From Pseudomonas sp. LS.1a (lineage in GTDB: Bacteria; Pseudomonadota; Gammaproteobacteria; Pseudomonadales; Pseudomonadaceae), in the NCBI RefSeq assembly GCF_022533585.1, contig NZ_CP092827.1, positions 1,590,001 through 1,654,000 on the forward strand: a DNA stretch of 64,000 bases, written 5' to 3'. Shown piece after piece: positions 16,019-25,003 of this stretch. The first letter of the stretch is position 1. Each line of letters opens with the position of its first letter. The notes beneath the pieces were generated by a model that was given only the letters and a program-made list of their open reading frames with translations, ran no database searches and was not told the origin of the DNA. Both the position numbers and the translations under genes were made by a program.

Positions 16019-16857
16019 TTGAGGAACTGAGAGAGTCAGGCTCGTATCCGACCAGCCTCCTTTGCAGTGCGCTGAACGTATCCCGTAGCGCGTTTTATGA
16101 CTGGCTTCGCCGTCGTTCAGCGCCGAATACCAAGCGTGACGAACTCAGAGAGAAAGTAGTTCAGCTGCACGTCGAAAGCAGGGGAAGCGCGGGCGCGAGA
16201 ATGATCTCTGAGTACCTGAAGGCCCAGCAGCTCAAGGTGGGGCGGTATCTGGCCGGAAAACTCATGGAGGAGGCAAATCTGGAAAGCAAGCAACGCCGTC
16301 CGCATCGGAATCGCTCCAAAGGCGTTGAAGCGTTTGTGGCCAAGAACCTGCTCGAGCGTAACTTTGAGCCAACCGCAATTAACCAGGTCTGGTGCGGTGA
16401 CGTGACCAGTTTGATGGTCGGGAAGCGCTGGTATCACCTGGCAGTAGTGATTGACTTGTTCGCGCGTCGGATCGTTGGGTGGGCATTTTCCCTGATCAAC
16501 GACGCCAACTTGGTTAGCAAGGCGCTTAGGATGGCAGTAGGGGTTAGGGGCAAGCATGCAGGCTTGATGTTTCACTCGGATCAAGGCTGCCAATACACCA
16601 GCCAGCGCTTCCAATCCGAGCTGCTTGAGCATGGGATAACGCAAAGCATGAGTCGCAGGGGACAATGCTGGGACAACGCACCAACAGAGCGCTTCTTTGG
16701 GACGCTCAAGTCAGAATGGGTGCCGCCCAAGGGCTACAAGGAAATTGAAGAAGCCAAGCAGGACATGACCAGCTACTTCATGCGATACAACCGAATCAGG
16801 CTCCACAGCTACAACGACTACCTGTCACCAATAGCTATGGAGCAGCAGGCGGCTTGA
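15970..16857 (+). CDS. IS3-family transposase OrfB (DDE integrase domain)
   Basis: The -1 frame relative to OrfA is open from the slippery A6G to the TGA at 16857. It has no convincing start of its own, so production by programmed frameshifting as OrfAB is expected. The catalytic rve domain is intact: first Asp in QVWCGDVTSL, second Asp in FHSDQGCQYTS, Glu in DNAPTERFFGTLKSE. An HTH_21-type region (VVQLHVESRGSAGARMISEYL) precedes it. No internal stops, so the element should be transposition-competent. The start given is the frameshift site, not an initiation codon. Confidence 0.9.
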   Translation, partial: KKGYGSLDVGSRSFFLIEELRESGSYPTSLLCSALNVSRSAFYDWLRRRSAPNTKRDELREKVVQLHVESRGSAGARMISEYLKAQQLKVGRYLAGKLMEEANLESKQRRPHRNRSKGVEAFVAKNLLERNFEPTAINQVWCGDVTSLMVGKRWYHLAVVIDLFARRIVGWAFSLINDANLVSKALRMAVGVRGKHAGLMFHSDQGCQYTSQRFQSELLEHGITQSMSRRGQCWDNAPTERFFGTLKSEWVPPKGYKEIEEAKQDMTSYFMRYNRIRLHSYNDYLSPIAMEQQAA

Positions 16858-16955
16858 TCACCGTAACCGGTGTCCGGAAATACTTGACCAGAACAGTTTG
16901 CCCGCGAAGAGGCCAACAAGCCCAATGCAGGAATCCAGATTTTTTCTGCTCGCCC

Positions 16956-16981
16956 CTTGAAAGCATTTCCCTCGGCCATAT
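16956..16981 (+). promoter_or_regulatory. Sigma-32 heat-shock promoter of ibpA
   Basis: CCCCTTGAAA followed after about 12 bases by GGCCATAT matches the heat-shock pattern (CTTGAA, then CCCCAT-T). It lies directly after the right end of the IS/REP and 70 bases before the start codon. Confidence 0.72.
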
Positions 16982-16987
16982 CTCTTG

Positions 16988-17051
16988 AGTACGCGATGCC
17001 GAAGTCGGGTCGCGTAATGACTTACTTGCTGAATCTCAGGAGTTCATGACC
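16988..17051 (+). promoter_or_regulatory. ROSE-like RNA thermometer in the ibpA leader
   Basis: The leader has a first stem (TACGCGA/TCGCGTA) and a second hairpin in which TTGCT (17026–17030) faces AGGA of the Shine-Dalgarno (17038–17041). The U(U/C)GCU strand with its unpaired G is the ROSE hallmark. Warming should melt this weak helix and free ibpA translation. Short ROSE-like thermometers on ibpA are known in Pseudomonas. Confidence 0.82.
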
Positions 17052-17495
17052 ATGACTACCGCTTTCTCTCTCGCTCCACTGTTCCGCCATTCCGTTGGTT
17101 TCGACCGTTTCAACGACCTGTTCGAGTCCGCGGCACGTAACGAGGCCGGTAGCAGCTACCCGCCCTACAACGTTGAAAAGCATGGCGATGACCACTACCG
17201 CATCGTGGTTGCCGCAGCCGGTTTCCAGGAAGACGACCTCGACCTGCAGGTTGAAAAAGGCGTCCTGACCGTGACGGGTGGCAAGCGCGACAATAGCGCT
17301 GCTGAAGTGACCTACCTGCATCAGGGGATCGCGCAACGCGCCTTCAAACTGTCGTTCCGCCTGGCCGACCATATCGAGGTCAAGGCCGCCGGCCTGGCCA
17401 ATGGCCTGCTCAGCATCGACCTGCTGCGCATCGTGCCTGAAGAAGCCAAGGCCAAGCGCATTCCGATCAACGGCGACAAGCCAGCGCTGAACTGA
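17052..17495 (+). CDS. ibpA: Small heat-shock protein IbpA (Hsp20)
   Basis: A 147-residue alpha-crystallin-type holdase that binds unfolding proteins at high temperature and passes them to DnaK/ClpB. The N-terminal arm (FSLAPLFRHSVGFDRFNDLF) is typical of IbpA. The alpha-crystallin domain runs from YPPYNVEKHGDDHYRIVVAAAGF to the LANGLLSIDLLR strand, and a C-terminal I-P-I motif (KRIPING) allows oligomer assembly. The ATG at 17052 is preferred because AGGAG at 17038–17042 is nine bases away; the ATG at 17046 is too close. Control is double: sigma-32 promoter plus RNA thermometer. Confidence 0.93.
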   Translation: MTTAFSLAPLFRHSVGFDRFNDLFESAARNEAGSSYPPYNVEKHGDDHYRIVVAAAGFQEDDLDLQVEKGVLTVTGGKRDNSAAEVTYLHQGIAQRAFKLSFRLADHIEVKAAGLANGLLSIDLLRIVPEEAKAKRIPINGDKPALN

Positions 17496-17508
17496 TCGTG
17501 CAGATGTG

Positions 17509-17537
17509 AAAAAGGGCACCCTTCGGGGTGCCCTTTT
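17509..17537. terminator. Intrinsic terminator after ibpA
   Basis: AAAGGGCACC CTTC GGGGTGCCCTTTTTT: a ten-base-pair stem with a UUCG-type loop and a T run, with A residues on the other side. It can also serve the convergent GGDEF–EAL gene. Confidence 0.93.
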
Positions 17538-17592
17538 TTGTGCTCATCGCCTGAGGCTGCCCCTCCCTTGTGGGAGCGCATCCGCATCGGTT

Positions 17593-20500
17593 TCAGTAAT
17601 CCGCCGGCGCCTCCAGCAACATCTGCCGAAACTCCGTCAGCGGCAGCGGCCGGCTGTGCAAGTACCCCTGGTAAAGGTGGCACCCCAGCCGCTCCAGGAA
17701 CTCCAGTTGTTCGGTCAGCTCCACCCCTTCGGCAATCACCGTCAGGTCCAGGCTGCGGGCCATGGCGACGATGGCGCGGACGATTTCGGCGTCGTTGGGG
17801 TCCACCGGCGCATCGCGCACGAAGGTCTGGTCGATCTTCAGCGTATCCACCGGCAGGCGCTTGAGGTAGGTAAGCGAGGAGTAGCCGGTGCCGAAGTCAT
17901 CCATGGCAAAGCTCACCCCGTAGCGCTTCAGCTCGCGCATCTTGCTGATGGTGTCTTCCAGGTTCTGGATGACGATCCCTTCGGTAATTTCCAGCTTCAG
18001 CATCTGCCGTGGCAGGCGGTAATCGTCCAGGCTGCGCAGCACCCGCCCGACAAAGTCGTTCTGGCGGAACTGCCGTGGACTGATGTTCACGCACAGGCTG
18101 AAATCGTCGGCGTCGATCAGCCCGTCGCCGAGCATGCGCGCGCAGGCATCGCAAGCTTCGTCGAGGATCCAGCTGCCAACTTCAAGGATCAGGCCGCTTT
18201 CTTCCAGTACCTGAATGAATTGCGCAGGCGGCTGCTGACCCAGTTGCGGGTGATGCCAGCGCAGCAGCACCTCGGCGCCGACGATGCGGTTGTCGCGGGC
18301 ATCCACCTGTGGCTGGAAGTGCAGCGCCAGTTCGCCACGGGCCAGGGCCAGGCGCAGGTCGTTTTCCATGCGCAGGCGCTCGCTGGCGGCCTTCTGCATG
18401 GTGGTGTGGAACAACTGAGTGGTATTGCGCCCGGAATCCTTGGCCCGGTACAGGGCGATATCGGCACGCTTGAGCAGGTCGGCCGGGGTGGCGCCGTGGT
18501 CAGGGATCAGCGCGACGCCAATGCTGGGGGTTACCTGCAGGCGCTGGCCGTCCAGCGACATCGGTTCGGCCAGCAGTTCGCGCAGGGTGTCGGCCAGCCC
18601 GCGGACTTTTTCTTCGACCAGCTCGCGGCTGCCTTCCAGGCCGCTGAGCAATACCACGAACTCGTCGCCACCCAGGCGCGCCACGGTGTCTTCCAGGCGC
18701 ACGCTGGCTTCCAGGCGCGCAGTGATGATCTTCAGCACCGTGTCGCCCACCGGGTGGCCCAGCGAGTCGTTGATGTGCTTGAAATGGTCGAGGTCGAGGA
18801 ACAGCAGGGCGCCGCGCAGGTTGTGGCGCTTGAGCAGGGCGATCTGCTGGCTCAGGCGGTCCATCAGCAGGGCACGGTTGGGCAGGTTGGTCAGCGGGTC
18901 GTGGTAGGCCAGGTGGCGAATCTGCGCCTGGGCATTTTTCAGCTGGCTGACATCGCGGGCGGTCAGCAGCAGGCAGTCCACCTCGTTGAGGGTGATCGGC
19001 TCCACCGAGACCTCTACGGTGAGGATATCGCCACGCTTGTTGCGCCCGAGCATCTCGCGGTGGTGCACCCGGCCACGCTCGCGCAATTCGGCCAGCAGGG
19101 CGGCGCGCTGCTTGTCGTCGGCCCAGATGCCGATCTCGTACACCGTGTGGCCGACCACTTCGGTGGCGTCGTAGCCGGTCAGGCGGCAGAAGCCGTCGTT
19201 GATTTCCAGGTAACGACCGCTGTGGCGTTCGGTGATGGTGATGGCGTCGGGGCTGGAGTGGAAGGCCTTGGCAAACTTCTCCTCGCTGGACTTGAGCGCC
19301 GCCTCGGCGCGCTGCTGCTGGGTGATGTCGCGCAGGGTGGTGACGCTGCAGGGCTGGTCGTCGACGGTGATGAGGCGGCTGGAAATCACGCAGGTCAGCG
19401 GTGCGCCATTGCGGTGGTTGACCACCACGGCGACGTTGCTCAGGGCCTGCTCGCGGATTACCCGCTCGATGCGTTGTGCGCGCTCGATGGACTCCGCCCA
19501 CAGGCCGATTTCCTCGGCGGTGCGGCCGATCACCTGGTCGGTGCTCCAGCCGAAGGTCTGGGTGAACGCCGGGTTGATCTCGATGAACTGGCCGGTGTCC
19601 TGGCGGGTGACGCAGATCGGGTCGGGGCTGACCTGGAACAGGCTGGCGAACTTCTCTTCCGAGGCGCTCAGGCGCTGTTCTCGCTCAACCTGGTCAGTGA
19701 TGTCGAGCAAGGTGCCGGCCATGCGCAGCGGGTTGCCCTGCTCGTCGCGGTACAGTCGGGCGCGGCTTTCGATGTAGCGCGAGATGCCGTTTTCCAGTTG
19801 CACCCGGTAGGTGATCTGGTAGTTGCCGGCAGGCCCTTCGCGCAGGCTGCGGTAGGCCTGGCGCATCGAGTTGCGTTCTTGCTCCGGTACCCCTTCGAAA
19901 AATGCGTCGAACGATTCGTGAAAGGGGATGGGCGGCAGGCCGTGCAACTGCGCGGCGCGGGCCGAGCCGTAGAGCATGCCGCTGGGGATATGCCAGTCCC
20001 AGGTCCCCAGCTGTGCCGAGTCCAGGGCCAGGTCCAGGCGCTCCTGGCTGTCCTTCAGGGCCTGCTCGGCGCGTTTGCGATCGGTGGTGTCGATAAAAGT
20101 GCTGAGGAGGAAGGTCACACCCTCCAGCTCGATGCCCTGGGTGCAGAGAATGCCGTCGTGCACCTTGCCGCTGACGGCGCGGAACTGTACTTCCAGGATC
20201 AGCGGGCCACTATTGGCCCGGGTCGACTCCAGCAACTGGTGGCGCTGTTCGGGGTTGACCCACAGGCCCAGCTCCAGGCTGGTCTTGCCGATCACCTGGC
20301 TGCCGGGCCAGCCGAACATGTCTTCGAAGTGCTGGTTGACCTCGAAGATCATGCCGTCGTGGCGGCGGGTGAGCAAAATGGCATTAGGGCTGAGGTGGAA
20401 CAGGGTGGCAAAGCGTTTTTCCGAATTGATCAGCGCCGTTTCCCGTTCGCGCTGACGGGTGATTTCGCGGATCACCCCGATCATCTGGGGCCGACCATTT

Positions 20501-20889
20501 GGGTCGTGGGTCAGGCTGCCATTGATTTCCAGCCAGTGCAGGCTACCGTCCGGCCAGCGGATGCGATGGCGCATGGCCTGTTCCACGGGTTCGCCGTTGA
20601 ACACCGCCTGGAACACCTGGCGTGTGCGCGCGCGGTCTTCCTCGGGCAACAGGTCGAGGTAGTCGACATCGGCGGGTAGCGGGCGCTGCGGGTCGAAGCC
20701 GAACAGGGCCTGGGTGCCTCGCGACCAGCTGACCCGGCCGCTGTCGATATCCCATAGCCAGGCACCCAGCCGCGCGCCGTTGAGCGCGGCCAGCAGTTGC
20801 GGGGCGTTCTGCCAGGCCTGTTCCGACTCCTGGGGGTCGGCCGCTGGTATACGCGGCAGGCGCAAAAAGCGGTTAACTGATTTGGGCAT
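17593..20889 (-). CDS. Multi-PAS GGDEF–EAL cyclic-di-GMP protein
   Basis: A 1098-residue signalling protein without obvious membrane segments. Five PAS-type sensor repeats fill about residues 30–660, each with the (S/N)P(N/D)(A/P)I…E(V/I)N or IRYIES-like pattern. A GGDEF domain follows with intact ARLGGDEFVVLL (about 742), preceded by LFLDLDHFKHINDSLGH. The EAL domain has EVLLRW in place of EALLRW (about 872; catalytic Glu kept) and DDFGTGYSSL, so both synthesis and breakdown of c-di-GMP are possible. The frame is open 153 codons upstream, but that part is antisense-type sequence inside the LysR gene; the Met of MPKSVNRFLRL is the start. Confidence 0.88.
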   Translation of the reverse strand: MPKSVNRFLRLPRIPAADPQESEQAWQNAPQLLAALNGARLGAWLWDIDSGRVSWSRGTQALFGFDPQRPLPADVDYLDLLPEEDRARTRQVFQAVFNGEPVEQAMRHRIRWPDGSLHWLEINGSLTHDPNGRPQMIGVIREITRQRERETALINSEKRFATLFHLSPNAILLTRRHDGMIFEVNQHFEDMFGWPGSQVIGKTSLELGLWVNPEQRHQLLESTRANSGPLILEVQFRAVSGKVHDGILCTQGIELEGVTFLLSTFIDTTDRKRAEQALKDSQERLDLALDSAQLGTWDWHIPSGMLYGSARAAQLHGLPPIPFHESFDAFFEGVPEQERNSMRQAYRSLREGPAGNYQITYRVQLENGISRYIESRARLYRDEQGNPLRMAGTLLDITDQVEREQRLSASEEKFASLFQVSPDPICVTRQDTGQFIEINPAFTQTFGWSTDQVIGRTAEEIGLWAESIERAQRIERVIREQALSNVAVVVNHRNGAPLTCVISSRLITVDDQPCSVTTLRDITQQQRAEAALKSSEEKFAKAFHSSPDAITITERHSGRYLEINDGFCRLTGYDATEVVGHTVYEIGIWADDKQRAALLAELRERGRVHHREMLGRNKRGDILTVEVSVEPITLNEVDCLLLTARDVSQLKNAQAQIRHLAYHDPLTNLPNRALLMDRLSQQIALLKRHNLRGALLFLDLDHFKHINDSLGHPVGDTVLKIITARLEASVRLEDTVARLGGDEFVVLLSGLEGSRELVEEKVRGLADTLRELLAEPMSLDGQRLQVTPSIGVALIPDHGATPADLLKRADIALYRAKDSGRNTTQLFHTTMQKAASERLRMENDLRLALARGELALHFQPQVDARDNRIVGAEVLLRWHHPQLGQQPPAQFIQVLEESGLILEVGSWILDEACDACARMLGDGLIDADDFSLCVNISPRQFRQNDFVGRVLRSLDDYRLPRQMLKLEITEGIVIQNLEDTISKMRELKRYGVSFAMDDFGTGYSSLTYLKRLPVDTLKIDQTFVRDAPVDPNDAEIVRAIVAMARSLDLTVIAEGVELTEQLEFLERLGCHLYQGYLHSRPLPLTEFRQMLLEAPADY

Positions 20890-20951
20890 CGGTACCAGAC
20901 CTTTGGCGTATGACGCGTCCTTGGAGGTGGCAATACCGGGCTGACGACCGG

Positions 20952-21830
20952 TCAGGCGGGCCCCGCGTGGCTGTCGAGCAGGGCCATGAATGCCCTGGCT
21001 GCGTTCGATAGCGTACGCTCCGTGTGCAAAATGTAGCCTAGCTGGCGCGACAGCTGTATGCCCGGCAAGGCGATGGGTGCAACCTGTTCGTCGAGCATGG
21101 TGCGCGGCAGCACGCTCCAGGCCAGGCCGATCGACACCATCATCTTGATGGTTTCCAGATAATTGGTACTCATGGCGATGTTCGGCGTCAGGCCCTGGCT
21201 TTCGAACAGGCGCTGGACAATATGGTGGGTAAAGGTGTTGCCGCCGGGGAACACGGCCGGGTGACGGGCGACATCGGCCAGGCTGACCGCATGGTTGTTG
21301 GCCAGCGGGTGCTCGGGGGCGGCGACGAAGTCCAGCGCGTCGTCCCATACTGGCACGGCCTTGACCAGGTGGTGCGGCTCGGGCGCCAGGGTGATCACGG
21401 CAATCTCGGCGCGGCCATGCAGAATCTCGTCGTAGGCCTGTTCCGAATCCATGAACTGGATATCCAGTGCCACGGCCGGGTACTGACGGGTGAAGGTTCG
21501 CAGCAGCGGCGGCAGGCGGTGCAGGCCGATGTGGTGGCTGGTGGCCAGGGTCAGGCGACCGCTCACTTCCCCGGTCAGGTTGGTCAGCGCCCGGCGGGTA
21601 TCATCGAGCACATTGAGAATCTGGTAGGCCCGTGGCAACAAGGCGCGCCCGGCTTCAGTCAGGGTTACCTCACGGCCCAGGCGGTCGAACAGGCGCACAT
21701 CCAGCTGCTGCTCCAGGCCGGCGATGCGTTTGCTGATGGCCGGCTGGGTCAGGTGCAGCCGCTCGCCGGCGCCAGAGAAGCTGCCGGTTTCGGCGATGGC
21801 GATGAAAGCGCTGAGGTTGGCCAGGTCCAT
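20952..21830 (-). CDS. LysR-family transcriptional regulator
   Basis: A 292-residue LysR protein. The winged HTH occupies residues 1–60 (LSAFIAIAETGSFSGAGERLHLTQPAISKRIAGLEQQLDVRLFDR), followed by the two-lobed effector domain. It is divergent from leuC with a 130-base shared promoter region, a classic LysR arrangement, so control of leuCDB is likely. Its effector may be a leucine-pathway intermediate, but that is inference from position. The GGDEF–EAL gene follows on the same strand after 62 bases. Confidence 0.9.
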   Translation of the reverse strand: MDLANLSAFIAIAETGSFSGAGERLHLTQPAISKRIAGLEQQLDVRLFDRLGREVTLTEAGRALLPRAYQILNVLDDTRRALTNLTGEVSGRLTLATSHHIGLHRLPPLLRTFTRQYPAVALDIQFMDSEQAYDEILHGRAEIAVITLAPEPHHLVKAVPVWDDALDFVAAPEHPLANNHAVSLADVARHPAVFPGGNTFTHHIVQRLFESQGLTPNIAMSTNYLETIKMMVSIGLAWSVLPRTMLDEQVAPIALPGIQLSRQLGYILHTERTLSNAARAFMALLDSHAGPA

Positions 21831-21850
21831 TGCTTGAATTCCTGATGGTT

Positions 21851-21886
21851 ATGCAAAGCATGAAAATTATGAATTTGAGTTATTCA
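21851..21886. promoter_or_regulatory. Candidate LysR-type binding sites between lysR and leuC
   Basis: ATGC-AAA-GCAT (21851–21861) is a short perfect palindrome with T-N-A character. TGAAT-N7-ATTCA (21870–21886) lies 8 bases further on. Both sit in the AT-rich middle of the divergent region where a LysR protein would bind. Confidence 0.45.
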
Positions 21887-21960
21887 ATCTATCGCCATAG
21901 CATCGTCCGTACAAGCCAAGGGGTCTTTGGCATAGAAAGACGCTGATGAGGAACAGTCTG

Positions 21961-23394
21961 ATGGCTGGCAAAACGCTCTACGACAAACTCTGGGAAGCCC
22001 ATGAGGTCAAGCGCCGTGATGACGGCTCGTCCTTGATCTACATCGACCGCCACATCATCCACGAAGTGACGTCGCCCCAGGCCTTCGAAGGCCTGCGCCT
22101 GGCCAACCGCAAACCCTGGCGCATCGACGCCAACATCGCCACGCCAGACCACAACGTACCGACCACGCCAGAGCGCAAGGGTGGTATCGAAGCCATCGTC
22201 GACCAGGTGTCGCGCCTGCAGGTGCAGACCCTCGACGAGAACTGTGACGAATATGGCATCGTCGAATTCAAGATGAACGACGAGCGTCAGGGTATCGTCC
22301 ACGTCATCAGCCCGGAGCAGGGTGCCACCTTGCCTGGCATGACCGTGGTCTGCGGTGACTCGCACACCTCCACCCACGGCGCCTTCGGTGCCTTGGCCCA
22401 TGGCATCGGCACCTCCGAGGTCGAGCATGTGCTCGCTACCCAGTGCCTGGTCGCCAAGAAGATGAAGAACATGCTGGTACGCGTGGAAGGCCAGTTGCCT
22501 GCCGGCGTTACCGCCAAGGACATCGTACTGGCCGTGATCGGCAAGATCGGTACCGCCGGTGGTAACGGCCACGCCATGGAATTTGCTGGCAGCGCCATCC
22601 GCGAATTGTCGATGGAAGGCCGCATGACCATCTGCAACATGTCCATCGAGGCTGGCGCCCGCGTTGGCCTGGTGGCGGTGGACGACACCACCGTTGCCTA
22701 CGTCGAAGGCCGCCCGTACGCGCCGAAGGGCGAGCAGTGGAAGCAGGCGGTCGAAGCCTGGAAAGGCCTGGTTTCCGACGCTGACGCGGTGTTCGACACC
22801 GTGGTCGAGCTCGACGCTGCGCAAATCAAGCCGCAGGTCAGCTGGGGCACCTCGCCGGAGATGGTCCTCGCCGTCGACCAGCGCGTGCCGGACCCGGCTG
22901 CCGAGCCTGACCTGATCAAGCGTGGTTCGATCGAGCGTGCCCTCAAGTACATGGGGCTGGCCGCCAACCAGGCGATCACCGATATCAAGCTCGACCGCGT
23001 ATTCATCGGCTCGTGCACCAACTCGCGCATCGAAGACCTGCGCGCTGCCGCCGAAATCGCCAAGGGCCGCAAGGTTGCTGCCAACGTCAAGCAGGCGCTG
23101 GTGGTACCGGGCTCGGGCCTGGTCAAGGCCCAGGCCGAGCGTGAAGGCCTGGACAAGATCTTCCTCGAAGCCGGTTTCGAATGGCGTGAACCAGGCTGCT
23201 CGATGTGCCTGGCGATGAACCCGGACCGCCTGGAGAGCGGCGAGCACTGCGCGTCCACCTCCAACCGCAACTTCGAAGGCCGTCAGGGCGCCGGTGGCCG
23301 TACCCACCTGGTCAGCCCGGCCATGGCCGCCGCCGCCGCGGTGACCGGCCACTTCATCGATGTCCGCGAGTTGATCCAAGGGAGCGCAGCATGA
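21961..23394 (+). CDS. leuC: 3-isopropylmalate dehydratase large subunit
   Basis: The 477-residue aconitase-fold subunit that, with LeuD, isomerises 2- to 3-isopropylmalate in leucine synthesis. The 4Fe-4S ligands are visible: GSCTNSR (about 347) and GCSMC (about 407 and 410). Substrate motifs TPDHNVPT and [13 protein letters not shown] are intact. The frame opens at 21946, but AGGAA at 21949–21953 is correctly spaced for the ATG at 21961 and the family starts [11 protein letters not shown]. Its stop overlaps the leuD start by four bases (ATGA), indicating translational coupling of the two subunits. Confidence 0.97.
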   Translation: MAGKTLYDKLWEAHEVKRRDDGSSLIYIDRHIIHEVTSPQAFEGLRLANRKPWRIDANIATPDHNVPTTPERKGGIEAIVDQVSRLQVQTLDENCDEYGIVEFKMNDERQGIVHVISPEQGATLPGMTVVCGDSHTSTHGAFGALAHGIGTSEVEHVLATQCLVAKKMKNMLVRVEGQLPAGVTAKDIVLAVIGKIGTAGGNGHAMEFAGSAIRELSMEGRMTICNMSIEAGARVGLVAVDDTTVAYVEGRPYAPKGEQWKQAVEAWKGLVSDADAVFDTVVELDAAQIKPQVSWGTSPEMVLAVDQRVPDPAAEPDLIKRGSIERALKYMGLAANQAITDIKLDRVFIGSCTNSRIEDLRAAAEIAKGRKVAANVKQALVVPGSGLVKAQAEREGLDKIFLEAGFEWREPGCSMCLAMNPDRLESGEHCASTSNRNFEGRQGAGGRTHLVSPAMAAAAAVTGHFIDVRELIQGSAA

Positions 23395-24035
23395 AAGCCT
23401 TTACCCAGCACACTGGCCTTGTCGCGCCGTTGGACCGTGCCAACGTCGACACCGACCAGATCATCCCCAAGCAGTTTCTCAAGTCGATCAAGCGCACCGG
23501 CTTCGGCCCCAATCTGTTCGACGAGTGGCGTTACCTGGACGTGGGCCAGCCTTACCAGGACAACAGCAAGCGCCCGCTGAACAAGGAGTTCGTGCTCAAC
23601 CACGAACGCTACCAGGGTGCCAGCGTGTTGCTGGCACGGGAGAACTTCGGTTGCGGCTCCAGCCGTGAGCACGCCCCATGGGCGCTGGACGAGTACGGCT
23701 TCCGCAGCGTCATCGCGCCAAGCTTTGCCGACATCTTCTTCAACAACAGCTTCAAGAACGGCTTGCTGCCGATCATCCTCAGTGACGAGGAAGTCGACGA
23801 GCTGTTCAAGCAGGTCGAAGCCAACCCGGGCTACCAGCTGACCATCGACCTGCAGGCGCAGGCGGTGACCCGCCCGGATGGCAAGGTACTGCACTTCGAG
23901 ATCGATGCGTTCCGCAAGCACTGCCTGCTCAACGGTCTGGACGACATCGGTCTGACTCTGCAGGACAGCGATGCGATCAAGGCCTTCGAAGGCAAGCACC
24001 GCGCCGGGCAGCCTTGGCTGTTCCGTGATGCCTGA
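23391..24035 (+). CDS. leuD: 3-isopropylmalate dehydratase small subunit
   Basis: The 214-residue swivel-domain partner of LeuC. The start [30 protein letters not shown] is diagnostic, and the substrate-binding [15 protein letters not shown] loop is intact. It is translated from the ATGA overlap with leuC, with GGGAGC upstream as ribosome site. A REP pair and a methyltransferase gene separate it from leuB, the same interrupted order seen in P. putida relatives. Confidence 0.97.
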   Translation: MKAFTQHTGLVAPLDRANVDTDQIIPKQFLKSIKRTGFGPNLFDEWRYLDVGQPYQDNSKRPLNKEFVLNHERYQGASVLLARENFGCGSSREHAPWALDEYGFRSVIAPSFADIFFNNSFKNGLLPIILSDEEVDELFKQVEANPGYQLTIDLQAQAVTRPDGKVLHFEIDAFRKHCLLNGLDDIGLTLQDSDAIKAFEGKHRAGQPWLFRDA

Positions 24036-24051
24036 AGTGTGCAGGTAACAG

Positions 24052-24153
24052 TACCGGCCTCTTCGCGGGCACGCCCGCTCCCACAGGTACAGCGCAGGAT
24101 TCGAAACCTGTAGAGGTCCTGTGGGAGCGGGTTTACCCGCGAAAGGGCCGGTA
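24052..24153. repeat. REP pair (REPIN)
   Basis: TACCGGCCTCTTCGCGGGC… and its inverted partner (…GCGGGTTTACCCGCGAAAGGGCCGGTA) are separated by about 32 bases between leuD and the methyltransferase gene. Confidence 0.92.
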
Positions 24154-24184
24154 CAGGCAGCAGAAAGACCAAAAGGATCGAGAC

Positions 24185-24949
24185 ATGACCAGCACCCAGC
24201 ACACCGATGTGGTCCAACGCCAGTTCGGCGAACAGGCCAGCGCCTACCTCAGCAGCGCCGTGCACGCCCAGGGCAGTGAATTCGCCCTGCTGCAGGCTGC
24301 GTTGGCAGGGCAGGGCGATGCCCGCGTGCTGGACCTGGGCTGCGGTGCCGGTCATGTCAGCTTCCACGTCGCCCCGCTGGTCGCCGAAGTGGTCGCCTAC
24401 GACCTCTCGCAAGCCATGCTCGACGTGGTCGCCAGTGCCGCCGCCGAGCGCGGCCTGGCCAATATCGGCACCGAACGCGGTGCCGCCGAACGCCTGCCGT
24501 TCGCCGACGCTTCGTTCGATTTCGTCTTCAGCCGCTACTCGGCCCACCACTGGAGCGACCTGGGCCTGGCCCTGCGCGAGGTGCGTCGGGTGCTCAAGCC
24601 GGGTGGCGTGGCAGCGTTCATCGACGTCATGTCGCCGGGCAGCCCGCTGCTCGACACCTACCTGCAAACGGTCGAAGTGCTGCGCGACACCAGCCACGTG
24701 CGCGACTACTCCGCCGCCGAATGGCAGCGCCAGGTCAGCGAGGCCGGCCTGCACGTACGCAGCCACACCCGCCAGCCGCTGCGCCTGGAGTTCGGCAGCT
24801 GGGTCGAGCGCATGCGTACCCCCGAGCCTATGCGCGTGGCCATCCGCCAATTGCAGCAAGCCATGGGCGAAGAAGTACGGCAGTATTACCAGATCGAGGC
24901 CGATGGCTCGTTCAGCACCGATGTGCTGGTGTTGTGGGCCGAGCGTTAA
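24185..24949 (+). CDS. Class I SAM-dependent methyltransferase
   Basis: A 254-residue UbiE/Methyltransf_11-type enzyme. SAM motif I is RVLDLGCGAGHVSFHVA (about 47–63), the motif II acidic residue is VVAYDLSQAM, then AERLPFADASFDFVFSRYSAHHW and the LREVRRVLKPGGVAAFIDV strand. No signal peptide, so cytosolic. It sits inside the leu cluster, between leuD and leuB, and may be co-transcribed with them, although its substrate and any link to leucine are unknown. Confidence 0.88.
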   Translation: MTSTQHTDVVQRQFGEQASAYLSSAVHAQGSEFALLQAALAGQGDARVLDLGCGAGHVSFHVAPLVAEVVAYDLSQAMLDVVASAAAERGLANIGTERGAAERLPFADASFDFVFSRYSAHHWSDLGLALREVRRVLKPGGVAAFIDVMSPGSPLLDTYLQTVEVLRDTSHVRDYSAAEWQRQVSEAGLHVRSHTRQPLRLEFGSWVERMRTPEPMRVAIRQLQQAMGEEVRQYYQIEADGSFSTDVLVLWAER

Positions 24950-25003
24950 GAACTTTTCGGTGGGGCCCGTTTGGCTGCACCGCGTGAATGGATAGAGGAA
25001 AGC

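Larger units (their letters stand above)
15645..16895 (+). mobile_element. Complete IS3-family insertion sequence (1251 bp)
   Basis: Imperfect 27-base terminal inverted repeats (TGAACTGGCCTAATG… against TGTTCTGGTCAAGTA…, both ending in CCGGACACC) enclose overlapping orfA and orfB. It is flanked by a 3-bp direct repeat GTT (15642–15644 and 16896–16898); removing the element and one GTT restores an intact REP. Both ends, the frameshift site and the DDE residues are present, so it looks active and fairly recent. Confidence 0.93.

Noticed and set aside
16117..16665. 182-codon minus-strand frame inside the IS
   Set aside because: Antisense to the DDE domain of OrfB; no ribosome site or family signature.
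17506..20679. A 1057-codon open frame on the plus strand
   Set aside because: It is antisense to the PAS–GGDEF–EAL gene, has no domain sequence, and is explained by GC-rich third positions of the real gene.
20890..21348. N-terminal extension of the GGDEF–EAL protein by 153 codons
   Set aside because: It overlaps the LysR gene on the same strand in a different frame and shows only Arg/Pro/Gly-rich shadow sequence.
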